A stretch of 32,788 nucleotides of DNA from CAZKUN01 sp964555935 (GTDB lineage: Bacteria; Armatimonadota; Zipacnadia; Zipacnadales; VGFC01). Of this stretch, positions 17,109 to 24,388 are shown piece by piece; positions within the stretch are counted from its first letter, which is position 1, and each line of letters starts with the position of its first letter. The notes beneath the pieces were generated by a model. The model did not search any database and had not been told where the DNA came from. It saw only the letters and a list, made by a program, of their open reading frames with translations. The stretch covers positions 1 to 32,788 of the forward strand of contig CAZKUN010000086.1 in assembly GCA_964555935.1 (NCBI GenBank), read 5' to 3'. The translations under genes and the position numbers were made by a program.

Positions 17109-18203
17109 TTAGTTCGTAGGCGCGACGGTCTTCAGAGCATCCTCAAGCGCGGACAGCACGCGATCCACCTGCGCGTCATCGACCGTGCCGAGATGCCCGA
17201 TTCGCAGGAACTGGCCTTTGAACGCGCCTTGCGCGCCAGTAACCAGGATTCCGTACTCCTGCTGGATATGTGTCCTGATCTCCGCCTCATCCACGCCCTC
17301 GGGCGGGCAGAAGGCCGTCACCACGTTGCTTGAGTATTCCGGGTCGTTGAACAGCTTCAGCCCCAGTGCCTGCACGCCCTCGCGGACCCTCTCCGCGCAC
17401 GCGGCGTGGCGTTTCCACACGTTCTCAATGCCCTCGGACCTGATGAGCTTCAGCGCCGCCTGCAGGGCGACGATGAGGCTCGTGTTGGGCGTGTATGGCG
17501 TCTGCCCCTTGGCGAGTGATCCCTTCGCCTTGGCCAGGTCGAAGTAGAATTTCGGCATCGTCGACGTCTCGGCCGCAGCCCACGCTCTATCGCTCACGCT
17601 GACGAACGCGAGACCCGGCGGCAGCATGAGGGCCTTTTGAGAGCCCGCGACCACAACGTCCAGGCCCCACTCATCCGTCCGGACCTCGATCGCGCCCATT
17701 CCGCTGACCGCGTCGACGATCGTCAAGGCGCCAGCCTCGGTCGCCAGCGCGGCCAACTCGGCCACCGGGTTCGTGACGCTCGTGGATGTCTCATTCTGCG
17801 TGAACAGGACGGCCTTGAACTGCTTCTCCGCCAGGGCTTTCTTGGCGCTCGCCAGGTCAGCCGGCTGTCCCCATTCGGACTTGACCCACGTCACCTCGGC
17901 CCCATAGATCTCGGCGATCTTGCCGATCCGCTCGCCGAAGTTCCCAACAGCGATCGCCAGGACGGCGTCGCCCGGCGAGAGGAAATTAACGATAGCGGCT
18001 TCCAGCCCGCCCGTGCCCGAACTCGTCAGAATCAGCAGGTCATTCTCGGTCTGGAAGACGTGCTTCATGCCCGCCGTGACATCGAGCATCAACTCGCTGT
18101 ACTCGGGTGTCCGGTGGCCTATCTGCGGCTTGCCCAGGGCCTCGCGCACCTCGTCGGGCAACCCCGTTGGGCCGGGAATCATCAACGTCAACTCGTCACT
18201 CAT
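17109..18203 (-). CDS. Class V (alanine-glyoxylate/serine-pyruvate type) aminotransferase, probable phosphoserine role
   Basis: The 364-residue PLP enzyme shows the alanine-glyoxylate/serine-pyruvate family pattern. MIPGPTGLPDEVREAL opens the protein, IGHRTPEYSEL follows, then SSGTGGLEAAI binds the cofactor phosphate, VDAVSGMGAIE holds the PLP Asp, and GSQKALMLPPGL carries the Schiff-base lysine near residue 188. It is immediately upstream of serA in the same unit. A family member in this position probably acts on phosphohydroxypyruvate, replacing the SerC enzyme, as proposed for some archaea and bacteria that lack a classic serC. That role is inferred from position; serine-glyoxylate or alanine-glyoxylate transamination remains possible. 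Its ATG overlaps the stop of the nucleotidyltransferase gene (ATGA). Confidence 0.9.
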   Translation of the reverse strand: MSDELTLMIPGPTGLPDEVREALGKPQIGHRTPEYSELMLDVTAGMKHVFQTENDLLILTSSGTGGLEAAIVNFLSPGDAVLAIAVGNFGERIGKIAEIYGAEVTWVKSEWGQPADLASAKKALAEKQFKAVLFTQNETSTSVTNPVAELAALATEAGALTIVDAVSGMGAIEVRTDEWGLDVVVAGSQKALMLPPGLAFVSVSDRAWAAAETSTMPKFYFDLAKAKGSLAKGQTPYTPNTSLIVALQAALKLIRSEGIENVWKRHAACAERVREGVQALGLKLFNDPEYSSNVVTAFCPPEGVDEAEIRTHIQQEYGILVTGAQGAFKGQFLRIGHLGTVDDAQVDRVLSALEDALKTVAPTN

Positions 18204-19207
18204 CGATCACAACTCTCCGTAGCGTCTCGCGCCAGAATTCGTGCCCCCGGCCCGAGTATCTCAGTGCCGGGAGGGACGTGATATCCAGGTCCAACGATCA
18301 CGCTCTCAAGCCTGCAGCCTTCGCCGATTTCCGCCGAGGGCCACGCAATGGTATCTCTCACCGCCGCGCCGGAGCGGACCGTCACGCCCGCACCCAACGA
18401 TACATCCGGCCCCACCTCGGCGCCTCGCTCAATTACGCATCCTGCCTCGGTGGCCACCGTGTCTGGCGAGGCAGATATCCACGGCAACGCGCCGCGCAAC
18501 ACGCAGCGATTCGCCTCAAGGTATTTCTCGGGTGTGCCCACATCAGCCCAGTACGCGTCGTCGTCCATCCGGAACGCCACGAGCTTCCTGCCTTCGCCGA
18601 TCAGCCCGGGGAAGAGCTGGGTCTCGTTCGAGTACCGCTCCCCTTTGGGGATCGCGTCCAGCACCCCGGGGCTGAAGACATACATCCCCGAGTTGACCAG
18701 GTTCTTCCCCGTCGGATCCTCGGGCCGCTTTTCCAGGAACGCCTCCACGCGCCCATCGTCGGAGACCCGCACCAGCCCATAGGCGGAGACATCCGGGACG
18801 TGGCGAACGACAATCGTGACATCCGCCTCGCGCTCCGCGTGCGAGCGAAGCAGCGCCGCGACGTCGACATCCATGATCTGGTCGCCGTTCATGACGACGA
18901 ACGGACCATCGGCCGCATCCAACGAGTTTCGCACGGCGCCGGCCGTGTCGAGCGCCTCATGTTCGACCGCGACGCGGACCTTCGGCAGTTCCGGGTCCTC
19001 GACCGCGAACGCATCCTGGAGCATCTCGTACATGTAGCCCGATGCCAGGATGGCCTCATCAACGCCGCCACGACGCAGCATGCGCAGCGAGTACGTCACG
19101 AGCGGGCGGTTCGCCACTGGCGCCAGGGGCTTGGGAGCCTCGTACGTCAGCGGCCGAAGCCTCGTTCCCAATCCACCAACCAGCAGAACCGCCTTCGCCG
19201 TCGACAT
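18200..19207 (-). CDS. Sugar-1-phosphate nucleotidyltransferase with left-handed beta-helix tail
   Basis: The 335-residue protein transfers a nucleotide to a sugar 1-phosphate. LLVGGLGTRLRPLTYEAPKP is the nucleotide-binding signature with the catalytic Arg and Lys. GDQIMDVD holds the metal-binding Asp, YGLVRV and EKRP contact the sugar, and NSGMYVF and WADVGTPEKY are typical of the mannose-1-phosphate guanylyltransferase and glucose-1-phosphate thymidylyltransferase-like group. The last 80 residues have hexapeptide-like repeats (CVIERGAEVGPDVSLGAGV). The base and sugar specificity cannot be decided by reading. It follows recJ after 21 bp and overlaps the aminotransferase start by four bases, so it is part of the recJ-led operon. 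Confidence 0.92.
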   Translation of the reverse strand: MSTAKAVLLVGGLGTRLRPLTYEAPKPLAPVANRPLVTYSLRMLRRGGVDEAILASGYMYEMLQDAFAVEDPELPKVRVAVEHEALDTAGAVRNSLDAADGPFVVMNGDQIMDVDVAALLRSHAEREADVTIVVRHVPDVSAYGLVRVSDDGRVEAFLEKRPEDPTGKNLVNSGMYVFSPGVLDAIPKGERYSNETQLFPGLIGEGRKLVAFRMDDDAYWADVGTPEKYLEANRCVLRGALPWISASPDTVATEAGCVIERGAEVGPDVSLGAGVTVRSGAAVRDTIAWPSAEIGEGCRLESVIVGPGYHVPPGTEILGPGARILARDATESCDR

Positions 19208-19228
19208 GGGCCTACTCCGCCGCGAATA

Positions 19229-20974
19229 TCACGCTGATGGCCCACCCTCGGCCGGTCTCAACGCCTTGAGTCGCAATTGTAGTGTCCGCGAGCCCTGGTA
19301 CTCGTTGATCTCCGGCGAGAAGCACAGATCGACGCGCTCGGAATCACGCAGCCACTGGTAGTCGCGCGACATGCCAAACCCTATGCACTCATACGTGTGC
19401 GTTTCGTCGGTCACCCAGAGCTTCAGGTGCGTCCCGTCGCGGCCGACCAGCATCTTGTCGGCCACGCGCGCGCCCTTCACCGCGAGGCTGGGCTCGGGGT
19501 TACCGTTGCCGAACGGATCCATCGTCGCCATCTCTTCGGTGAGCTGATGCGTCACTTCCGAGAGTTGCACTTCCGCATCGATCTCGATGCTCGCCTCAAG
19601 CGACATGATGTCGAGGGTCTCGTTGGCCACCGCGCACAGCCGCTCGCGCAGGAGTTCGAGATTCTCGCGCTTGACCTGGGCGCCGACTGCCATCGCATGG
19701 CCGCCGTGGCGCTCCAACACGTCCGCGCAACGGTCGAGTCCCGCCGCGAGATTGAACTCGGGGATGCTCCGGCCCGAGCCTCGGTACACGCCACCGTCGC
19801 CGACCATGAGGATCGCCGGACGACCGTACATGCTCACAACCTTCGACGCCGCGATTCCGACGACGCCGACATGCCACCTATCCGACGCGAGCACAATGAC
19901 CGGCGTGTCATCCAGCTCGACGTCGCGCTCGATCATCAGCCGCACGTCGTCGTAGATCGATTGCTGCTCTTGCTGGCGCTGCCGGTTGACGCCATCGAGG
20001 TACATCGACGTCCGGTTGGCCTCGTCCTGATCGGCGGTCAGCAATAGATCGAGCGCGGGGCCCGGATCGGCCAGCCTCCCCGCAGCGTTCATCCGAGGCG
20101 CGAGGCGAAACCCCACATCACTCGCCTTCACGGCGCCGTTGACCTTGCACAGGTTCATCAGGGTCCGCAGACCCGTCTTCTTCGTCTTCGCGAGCCGCTC
20201 GAGGCCCATTGCCGCCAGCGCGCGATTCTCCCCGATCAGCGGGGCTACATCAGCGATCGTGCCGAGCGCTGCCAGGTCCAGGAACGCCCGCTCGACGAAG
20301 GCCACGTCGATGTCTCTCGCCTTCGCTACCGCCCGCGCTAGCTGCAGGGCGAGACCCGCGCTGGCCAGTTCGCGATTGGCGTACGTCGAGTGCGCCACCT
20401 TCGGGTCGACAATCGCATCGGCGGGCGGGAGTTCTTCCCCCGGCTCGTGGTGATCCAACACGATCACCGCCGCGCCCATCTCGCAGGCGCGCTCGACGGC
20501 CTCATGGTCACGCACGCCGCAATCCACGGCAATTACGAGCGATGCGCCTTCATTGATGGCCCGCTCCACAGCACCCGTGTTCAGGCCGTAATGGTCGTGG
20601 ATGCGGTGCGGGATAAAATGCTGCACGTTGCAGCCGAGTTTGCTTAGGAAACGAACTAAGAGAGCCGTCGCCGTGAGCCCGTCGACGTCGTAGTCGCCGT
20701 GAACGAGCACCGTCTGCCGCTGGTCGATGGCTTCATTGACCAGGGCGACCGCCACGCCAATGTCCGGCAGGTCGGCGGGGTCGTGCAACTGACTGCTTGA
20801 GGGGGAGAAGTAGGCTTCAACTTGCTTGGGGGATGTGATCCCCCGTCCGGCCAGAAGCGCCGCCGTGACGCGCGAAATACCCGTCGCCTCTGACAGCTCC
20901 CGTTCGACGTCGGGTTGCCTCGGGCGAACGCACCACCTCACTGAATCACTTACGGAATACGCCTTGTCGGCCAT
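19229..20974 (-). CDS. recJ: Single-stranded-DNA exonuclease RecJ
   Basis: The 581-residue protein is a complete RecJ, the 5'-3' exonuclease on single-stranded DNA used in recombination, mismatch and base-excision repair. The DHH phosphoesterase motifs are VHGDYDVDGLTA (near residue 95), VIAVDCGVRDHEA and VLDHHEPGE (near 174). The DHHA1 domain has SGRSIPEFNLA and GGHAMAVG (near 415). A C-terminal OB-like domain follows (MLVGRDGTHLKLWV). The start is ATG at 20974, with only a weak AGGCGG upstream. It is the first gene of a tightly spaced run reaching at least to the radical SAM gene, read from the strong promoter at 20994-21022. Confidence 0.96.
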   Translation of the reverse strand: MADKAYSVSDSVRWCVRPRQPDVERELSEATGISRVTAALLAGRGITSPKQVEAYFSPSSSQLHDPADLPDIGVAVALVNEAIDQRQTVLVHGDYDVDGLTATALLVRFLSKLGCNVQHFIPHRIHDHYGLNTGAVERAINEGASLVIAVDCGVRDHEAVERACEMGAAVIVLDHHEPGEELPPADAIVDPKVAHSTYANRELASAGLALQLARAVAKARDIDVAFVERAFLDLAALGTIADVAPLIGENRALAAMGLERLAKTKKTGLRTLMNLCKVNGAVKASDVGFRLAPRMNAAGRLADPGPALDLLLTADQDEANRTSMYLDGVNRQRQQEQQSIYDDVRLMIERDVELDDTPVIVLASDRWHVGVVGIAASKVVSMYGRPAILMVGDGGVYRGSGRSIPEFNLAAGLDRCADVLERHGGHAMAVGAQVKRENLELLRERLCAVANETLDIMSLEASIEIDAEVQLSEVTHQLTEEMATMDPFGNGNPEPSLAVKGARVADKMLVGRDGTHLKLWVTDETHTYECIGFGMSRDYQWLRDSERVDLCFSPEINEYQGSRTLQLRLKALRPAEGGPSA

Positions 20975-20993
20975 GCTTCATAGCCCGCCTCTA

Positions 20994-21022
20994 ATATTAG
21001 GAGAAATGCCCCCTCCTGTCAA
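20994..21022 (-). promoter_or_regulatory. Near-consensus sigma70 promoter of the recJ operon
   Basis: On the minus strand TTGACA (21022-21017), a perfect -35 box, is followed after exactly 17 bases by TAATAT (20999-20994), one mismatch from the consensus -10. The predicted start near 20987 leaves a leader of only about 13 bases before the recJ ATG, with a weak Shine-Dalgarno. The spacer contains a small GGAG...CTCC inverted repeat. This is the best promoter in the window and probably serves recJ to the radical SAM gene. Confidence 0.8.
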
Positions 21023-21372
21023 ACCGCCCAACTGCCCCCGATTCCCGCCCCCCGACCGGCCTCGCCCCGGTATTGGAGCCCCCCCTTCGCCCACGGCACG
21101 AGGTGCGTCTGGATGTGCAGGGCGAAGGTGCCTGACGGACGGCGGACACGGTTCGTGCAAGAGGCGGGCTGTCCCAGCCCAGGTCGTCCGCTGTCGGACT
21201 TACGGTCGGCGCGACATGAGACGACATCTGGGGTGACGCGGACCTCGGTCCGCATCCCTTTGCCGGGGCCACATGGAAGCAGGGCCACGCGTCTCCCGCA
21301 CCGAAGCTCTGATGTGGAGTCGTCACCCGGAGTGTGGTTTCTAGATTGGCAGCCGTACAGGGGAGGCGTCCG
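21023..21372. other. Intergenic region without a recognisable gene
   Basis: About 350 bases separate the recJ promoter from the ankyrin gene. Open frames here are short and have no family resemblance or good ribosome site. A small GGGCTG/CAGCCC hairpin is present near 21165-21180. No tRNA, riboswitch or insertion-sequence end is recognised. A promoter for the ankyrin gene must lie here, but no convincing -35/-10 pair is seen. Confidence 0.5.
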
Positions 21373-22425
21373 ATGCGACTGAAGAGCTTGGTGCATCCAC
21401 AGGTCTGCGCGTGTCTGGTGGCGTTTTGCGTGTGGCTCAATGCCGGAGAGGTGTGCGCGGGCGAGACGGAAGACCTTCGGGCTCTCGCGGTCGCTGTGAA
21501 GGAGGCTCGTGATGAGCGCCGATGGGCCGAGGTCCTGGATCTTACCAGGGACTTGGAAGCCCGCCCCGGGCCCGGCGATGAGAACGAGACGGAGCGCAGC
21601 ATCGTGGCGTATCTGCTTCTTAGGAGCGCCGGTGCGTTTCGAATCGAGAGAGGAGGGGCGGAAGAGGCGATTAGCCGAACCGAGCGGAGCATGGAGTGGG
21701 CGGAGTCATATGAGGCGGCGAGCTATCTGCTCCACCGGTGGTTTACGGCCGGGCAACCCGACGCGGTCACCGAGGCCTGCGTGGAATGGTCGAAGCCGGA
21801 GCACATCGCTGCGTTCGTGGCCACGTATGAGTCCTGGCGGGACCTCGGGCTGCGGGAGGCCGAGGGGGAGGCCGATGTCGATGCGTGGCTGGCGCAGTTT
21901 AGGGTGGCAGCCAACCAGGCTGGCGGAGTGAGCAGAGCGAGGGCCTGTCTTGTTGGCACGGAGAAGGACCTCGCCGAGGCCCGCCGCCGTCTTGCGGGGG
22001 TGGTCCGCGGTGGCTCGGGAGCCGCCCAACCGGCCACCCTCTTCTACGCACGCGCATACCTGGGCTACATAGCAGACAGGCAGGGAAAGCGGGAGAAGGC
22101 TGCCTCGTGGTACGGGAGGGCCCTTGAACTTGAGGAGGAGTCTGCCGACCCCCTCTTCGCGGACCGCTTCGCCGACACCAGAGACAGGGCGCGCGAAGGC
22201 ACCAAGCGTCGAGTGACGTGGATGCGCCATCTCGACGGGTCACCCGTGCTCGTGGCGGCCTCCGAAGGTCGCGAGGACGAGGTGCGGTTGCTGCTCGACG
22301 CAGGTGCGGACGTTGCCGCGGCTGATGAGGATGGGTCGACCGCGCTGCACAGGGCTGCTTCGGGGGGGGCACTTGGGGGTGGTGCGATTGCTGCTCGACG
22401 CAGGTGCGGACGTTGCCGCGGCTGA
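21373..22425 (+). CDS. Secreted TPR/ankyrin-repeat protein, first part before a frameshift
   Basis: ATG 21373, with GGGGAGG six bases upstream, opens a signal-peptide-like sequence (RLKSLVHPQVCACLVAFCVW, probable cleavage after EVCAG). Residues about 32-270 are helical with TPR-like pairs (LFYARAYLGYIADRQGKREK, then ASWYGRALELE). Ankyrin repeats begin near residue 285 (GSPVLVAASEGREDEVRLLL, then DAGADVAAADEDGSTALHRA). At a run of eight G (22362-22369) the frame shifts. The remaining residues (GALGGGAIAARRRCGRCRG) are out of frame before the stop at 22423-22425. In the other frame the ankyrin repeats continue perfectly, so the intact protein is longer. Ankyrin proteins with signal peptides are thought to act outside the cytoplasm or in the periplasm in protein binding. 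Confidence 0.75.
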   Translation: MRLKSLVHPQVCACLVAFCVWLNAGEVCAGETEDLRALAVAVKEARDERRWAEVLDLTRDLEARPGPGDENETERSIVAYLLLRSAGAFRIERGGAEEAISRTERSMEWAESYEAASYLLHRWFTAGQPDAVTEACVEWSKPEHIAAFVATYESWRDLGLREAEGEADVDAWLAQFRVAANQAGGVSRARACLVGTEKDLAEARRRLAGVVRGGSGAAQPATLFYARAYLGYIADRQGKREKAASWYGRALELEEESADPLFADRFADTRDRAREGTKRRVTWMRHLDGSPVLVAASEGREDEVRLLLDAGADVAAADEDGSTALHRAASGGALGGGAIAARRRCGRCRG

Positions 22426-22486
22426 TGAGGATGGGTCGACCGCGCTGCACAGGGCTGCTTCGGGGGGGCACTTGGGGGTGGTGCGA
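22288..22486 (+). repeat. Exact tandem duplication of one ankyrin unit with a poly-G length difference
   Basis: Two adjacent copies of a 33-codon ankyrin unit, 22288-22387 and 22388-22486, are identical except that the first has eight G (22362-22369) and the second seven G (22462-22468). The first copy is thus 100 bases and the second 99, and the extra G breaks the reading frame. Further ankyrin units downstream are similar but not identical. The identity points to a recent duplication. Confidence 0.9.
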
Positions 22487-22817
22487 TTGCTGCTCGATGC
22501 CGGTGCGGACGTAAGAGCCGGGGACGAGTGGACCCCACTGCACGTGGCAGTGGAGACAAGCCATCGAGGCGTGGCGCGATTGCTACTCGACGCCGGTGCG
22601 GATGTGAACGCTGGAGCTGGTCACGGTCACGGCTGGACCCCACTGCACGTAGCGGTGGATACAGGCCATCGGGGCGTGATGCGACTGCTGCTCGATGCCG
22701 GTGCGGACGTGAGAGCCGGGACCGGCTGGACCCCGCTGCACGAAGCGGGCACCATGGGCGACAAGGACCTCGTCGCCATGCTGCTGGATAGGGGCGCAGG
22801 CTCGGCCATCGACAGGC
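22361..22817 (+). pseudogene. Continuation of the ankyrin protein after the frameshift, cut by a gap
   Basis: From the poly-G run onward a second frame reads GGHLGVVRLLLDAGADV repeatedly, giving about four more ankyrin units of roughly 30-33 residues. Consensus features are intact (TPLHVAV, RLLLDAGADV, GWTPLHEAG, DLVAMLLDRGAG). The frame stays open into the assembly gap at 22818. This is the rest of the protein that starts at 21373, not a separate gene. Whether the break is a real mutation, a phase-variable tract or an assembly error cannot be told from one sequence. It is listed as broken because the two parts cannot be joined as written. Confidence 0.75.
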
Positions 22818-22827
22818 NNNNNNNNNN
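22818..22827. other. Assembly gap (ten N)
   Basis: Ten unknown bases, the usual filler for a scaffold join of unknown true size. It separates the ankyrin repeats from the PKD domain, so the frame relation between them is unknown. Confidence 0.95.
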
Positions 22828-24176
22828 AGGCGCCCGTGGCCGCATTCGTGGCCCGACCGGCGATCGGCTCCCTGAAGATCAAGTTCGACAGTCCCGCTCG
22901 TCACGGCGGTCCGATCGTGCTCCACGAGTGGGACTTCGGCGACGGCCAAGGGGACTTCGGCCTGCGGGTTACGCACGTCTACTCGTCCGAAGGCACATTC
23001 CAGGCCGAGCTTACCGTGACCGACTACGCCGGACAGACAGATACCGCGACGGTATCGGTATCGGTAACGGCAACGGAGAGGACAAGACCTGACAAGATCG
23101 CAGTGGTAGTGGACACGGAAATCAAGCCACTCATCCAAATACGTCTCGACCGGTATGTTGCCGACCTCAAGGCATCCGGATGTGCCGTCGAGGTCCACGA
23201 GTGGATGACGGGAGTCGAGAATGAGCCCGTCCTGCTCAAGCAGCACCTCATGAGTGTGCCAGGCATCACGGGCGCCGTGTTCATCGGGGCTCTCGCTCCG
23301 GCGTACTATGAGTACGACGAGGATTTCAAGGGCTATGCACGTTTCGCGTGCGACCTGTACTACATGGACTTCGCTGCCGAATGGTCCGACTCGGATGGCG
23401 ACACTTTCTTCGATACCATCGAGGGCCAGCCGTACCCGGAGATCTGGGTCTCCCGCCTGTATGCCGCTAACCTGGAGGATGCGTTCCCGGGCCTGTCCGA
23501 CGCCGACCTCATCAGTCGATACTTCGACAAGAACCACGATTTCCGAACGGGAGCCTTGCGCCTGCGGAACCGGGCTCTGGCCTACCACGATGATCAGTGG
23601 CGGCGCTTCACGGACCGCGGCATGTCGGAGGCATACTCGAAGGTCAAGGTGGTCAATGACGGCGAGACCACGAGCGCGGCCGATATGATGAGTCACTGGG
23701 ATGACGCCTACGAGTCCGCATGGCTCACCGCGCACAGCATGCCTCAGGGGCACAGTTTCTCTGACGGGATGTGGTCTGCTGGTGCCATCGGCAAGTCCGA
23801 TGTGGCTGCCGGGGATCCTCAGGTGCTCTTCTGGAACCTCTACGCCTGCCATGCCGCCAGCTTCGCATATCCGACGAACTGCATCGCAAACTGCTATCTC
23901 TTTGCGCCGACCTATGGCCTCTCAGTCTTGGGCAGCGCGAAAGACGGCGGTATGAACTACGGCCCTGACCAGTACTTCGCCGTGCTTGCTCAAGGGAAAT
24001 CGACCGGCGAGGCCTTTCGGCAGTGGCTTACTACTAACTGTGCGCCTATCGTGAAGTACAAACGAGACGGCTACGGGATGACGTTGCTGGGTGACGGAAC
24101 GCTCAAGATCGGCCGGTTCATGGATGACGGGGAGGCGCGGCGAGCATCAACATCACGCGGCCGGGGCCGCGGCTGA
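22828..24176 (+). CDS. PKD domain plus C25 gingipain-like caspase-fold protein, 5' end missing
   Basis: The frame is open from the gap and encodes about 448 residues. A PKD domain comes first: APVAAFVARPAIGSL, HEWDFGDGQG, VTHVYSSEGTFQAELTVTD. A peptidase C25-like region follows: DKIAVVVDTEIKPLIQIRLD, GAVFIGALAPAYYEYD, PEIWVSRLYAAN, LFWNLYACHAASFA and GLSVLGSAKDGG. The probable dyad is His near residue 301 (TAHSMPQGH) and Cys near 340 (YACHA). C25 proteins are cysteine proteases of the gingipain clan, usually secreted. The end is a normal stop after a GMTLLGDGTLKI motif typical of the family. GTG 22836 lies inside the PKD domain and is not the true start. The protein may be continuous with the ankyrin protein upstream. 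Confidence 0.8.
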
Positions 24177-24297
24177 AGCGGATGATGGATGTTGCGATCG
24201 GCAAGGCGGAGTGGATGATCAGAGCGCACCTCGTGAAGATCAGCGGTCGAGCCCTGTGCCCGCGTACCGCCGACCGGCGCCTCCTTCGCACCCTTTC

Positions 24298-24326
24298 TTG
24301 ACGTTCCCTCGCAGAAACGATAAGGT
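24298..24326 (+). promoter_or_regulatory. Sigma70-type promoter of thrS
   Basis: TTGACG (24298-24303) and TAAGGT (24321-24326) are separated by 17 bases. The predicted start near 24333 gives a leader of about 56 bases. The leader is too short for a T-box and no such structure is seen. AGGTGA at 24376-24381 is the Shine-Dalgarno for ATG 24389. Confidence 0.65.
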
Positions 24327-24388
24327 CAAGCGCCGGATGGTCCGGCAATGCCGAAGAATCCGATCGATTTCGCCCAGGTGAGAGATTC

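Noticed and set aside
18107..19237. 376-codon plus-strand frame opposite the nucleotidyltransferase gene
   Set aside because: No motifs, and the opposite strand encodes a canonical enzyme.
23041..23078. Short TATCGG/TAACGG-like tandem repeat
   Set aside because: It simply encodes the alternating Val-Ser strand at the end of the PKD domain.
22065..23852. 595-codon minus-strand frame across the gap at 22818
   Set aside because: It spans the N run and lies opposite the ankyrin and C25 coding; its Arg/His/Pro-rich composition is that of a shadow frame.
24156..24171. CGCGGCC/GGCCGCG inverted repeat at the end of the C25 gene as a terminator
   Set aside because: It lies inside codons, has a two-base loop and no T-tract, so it is more likely a product of high GC.
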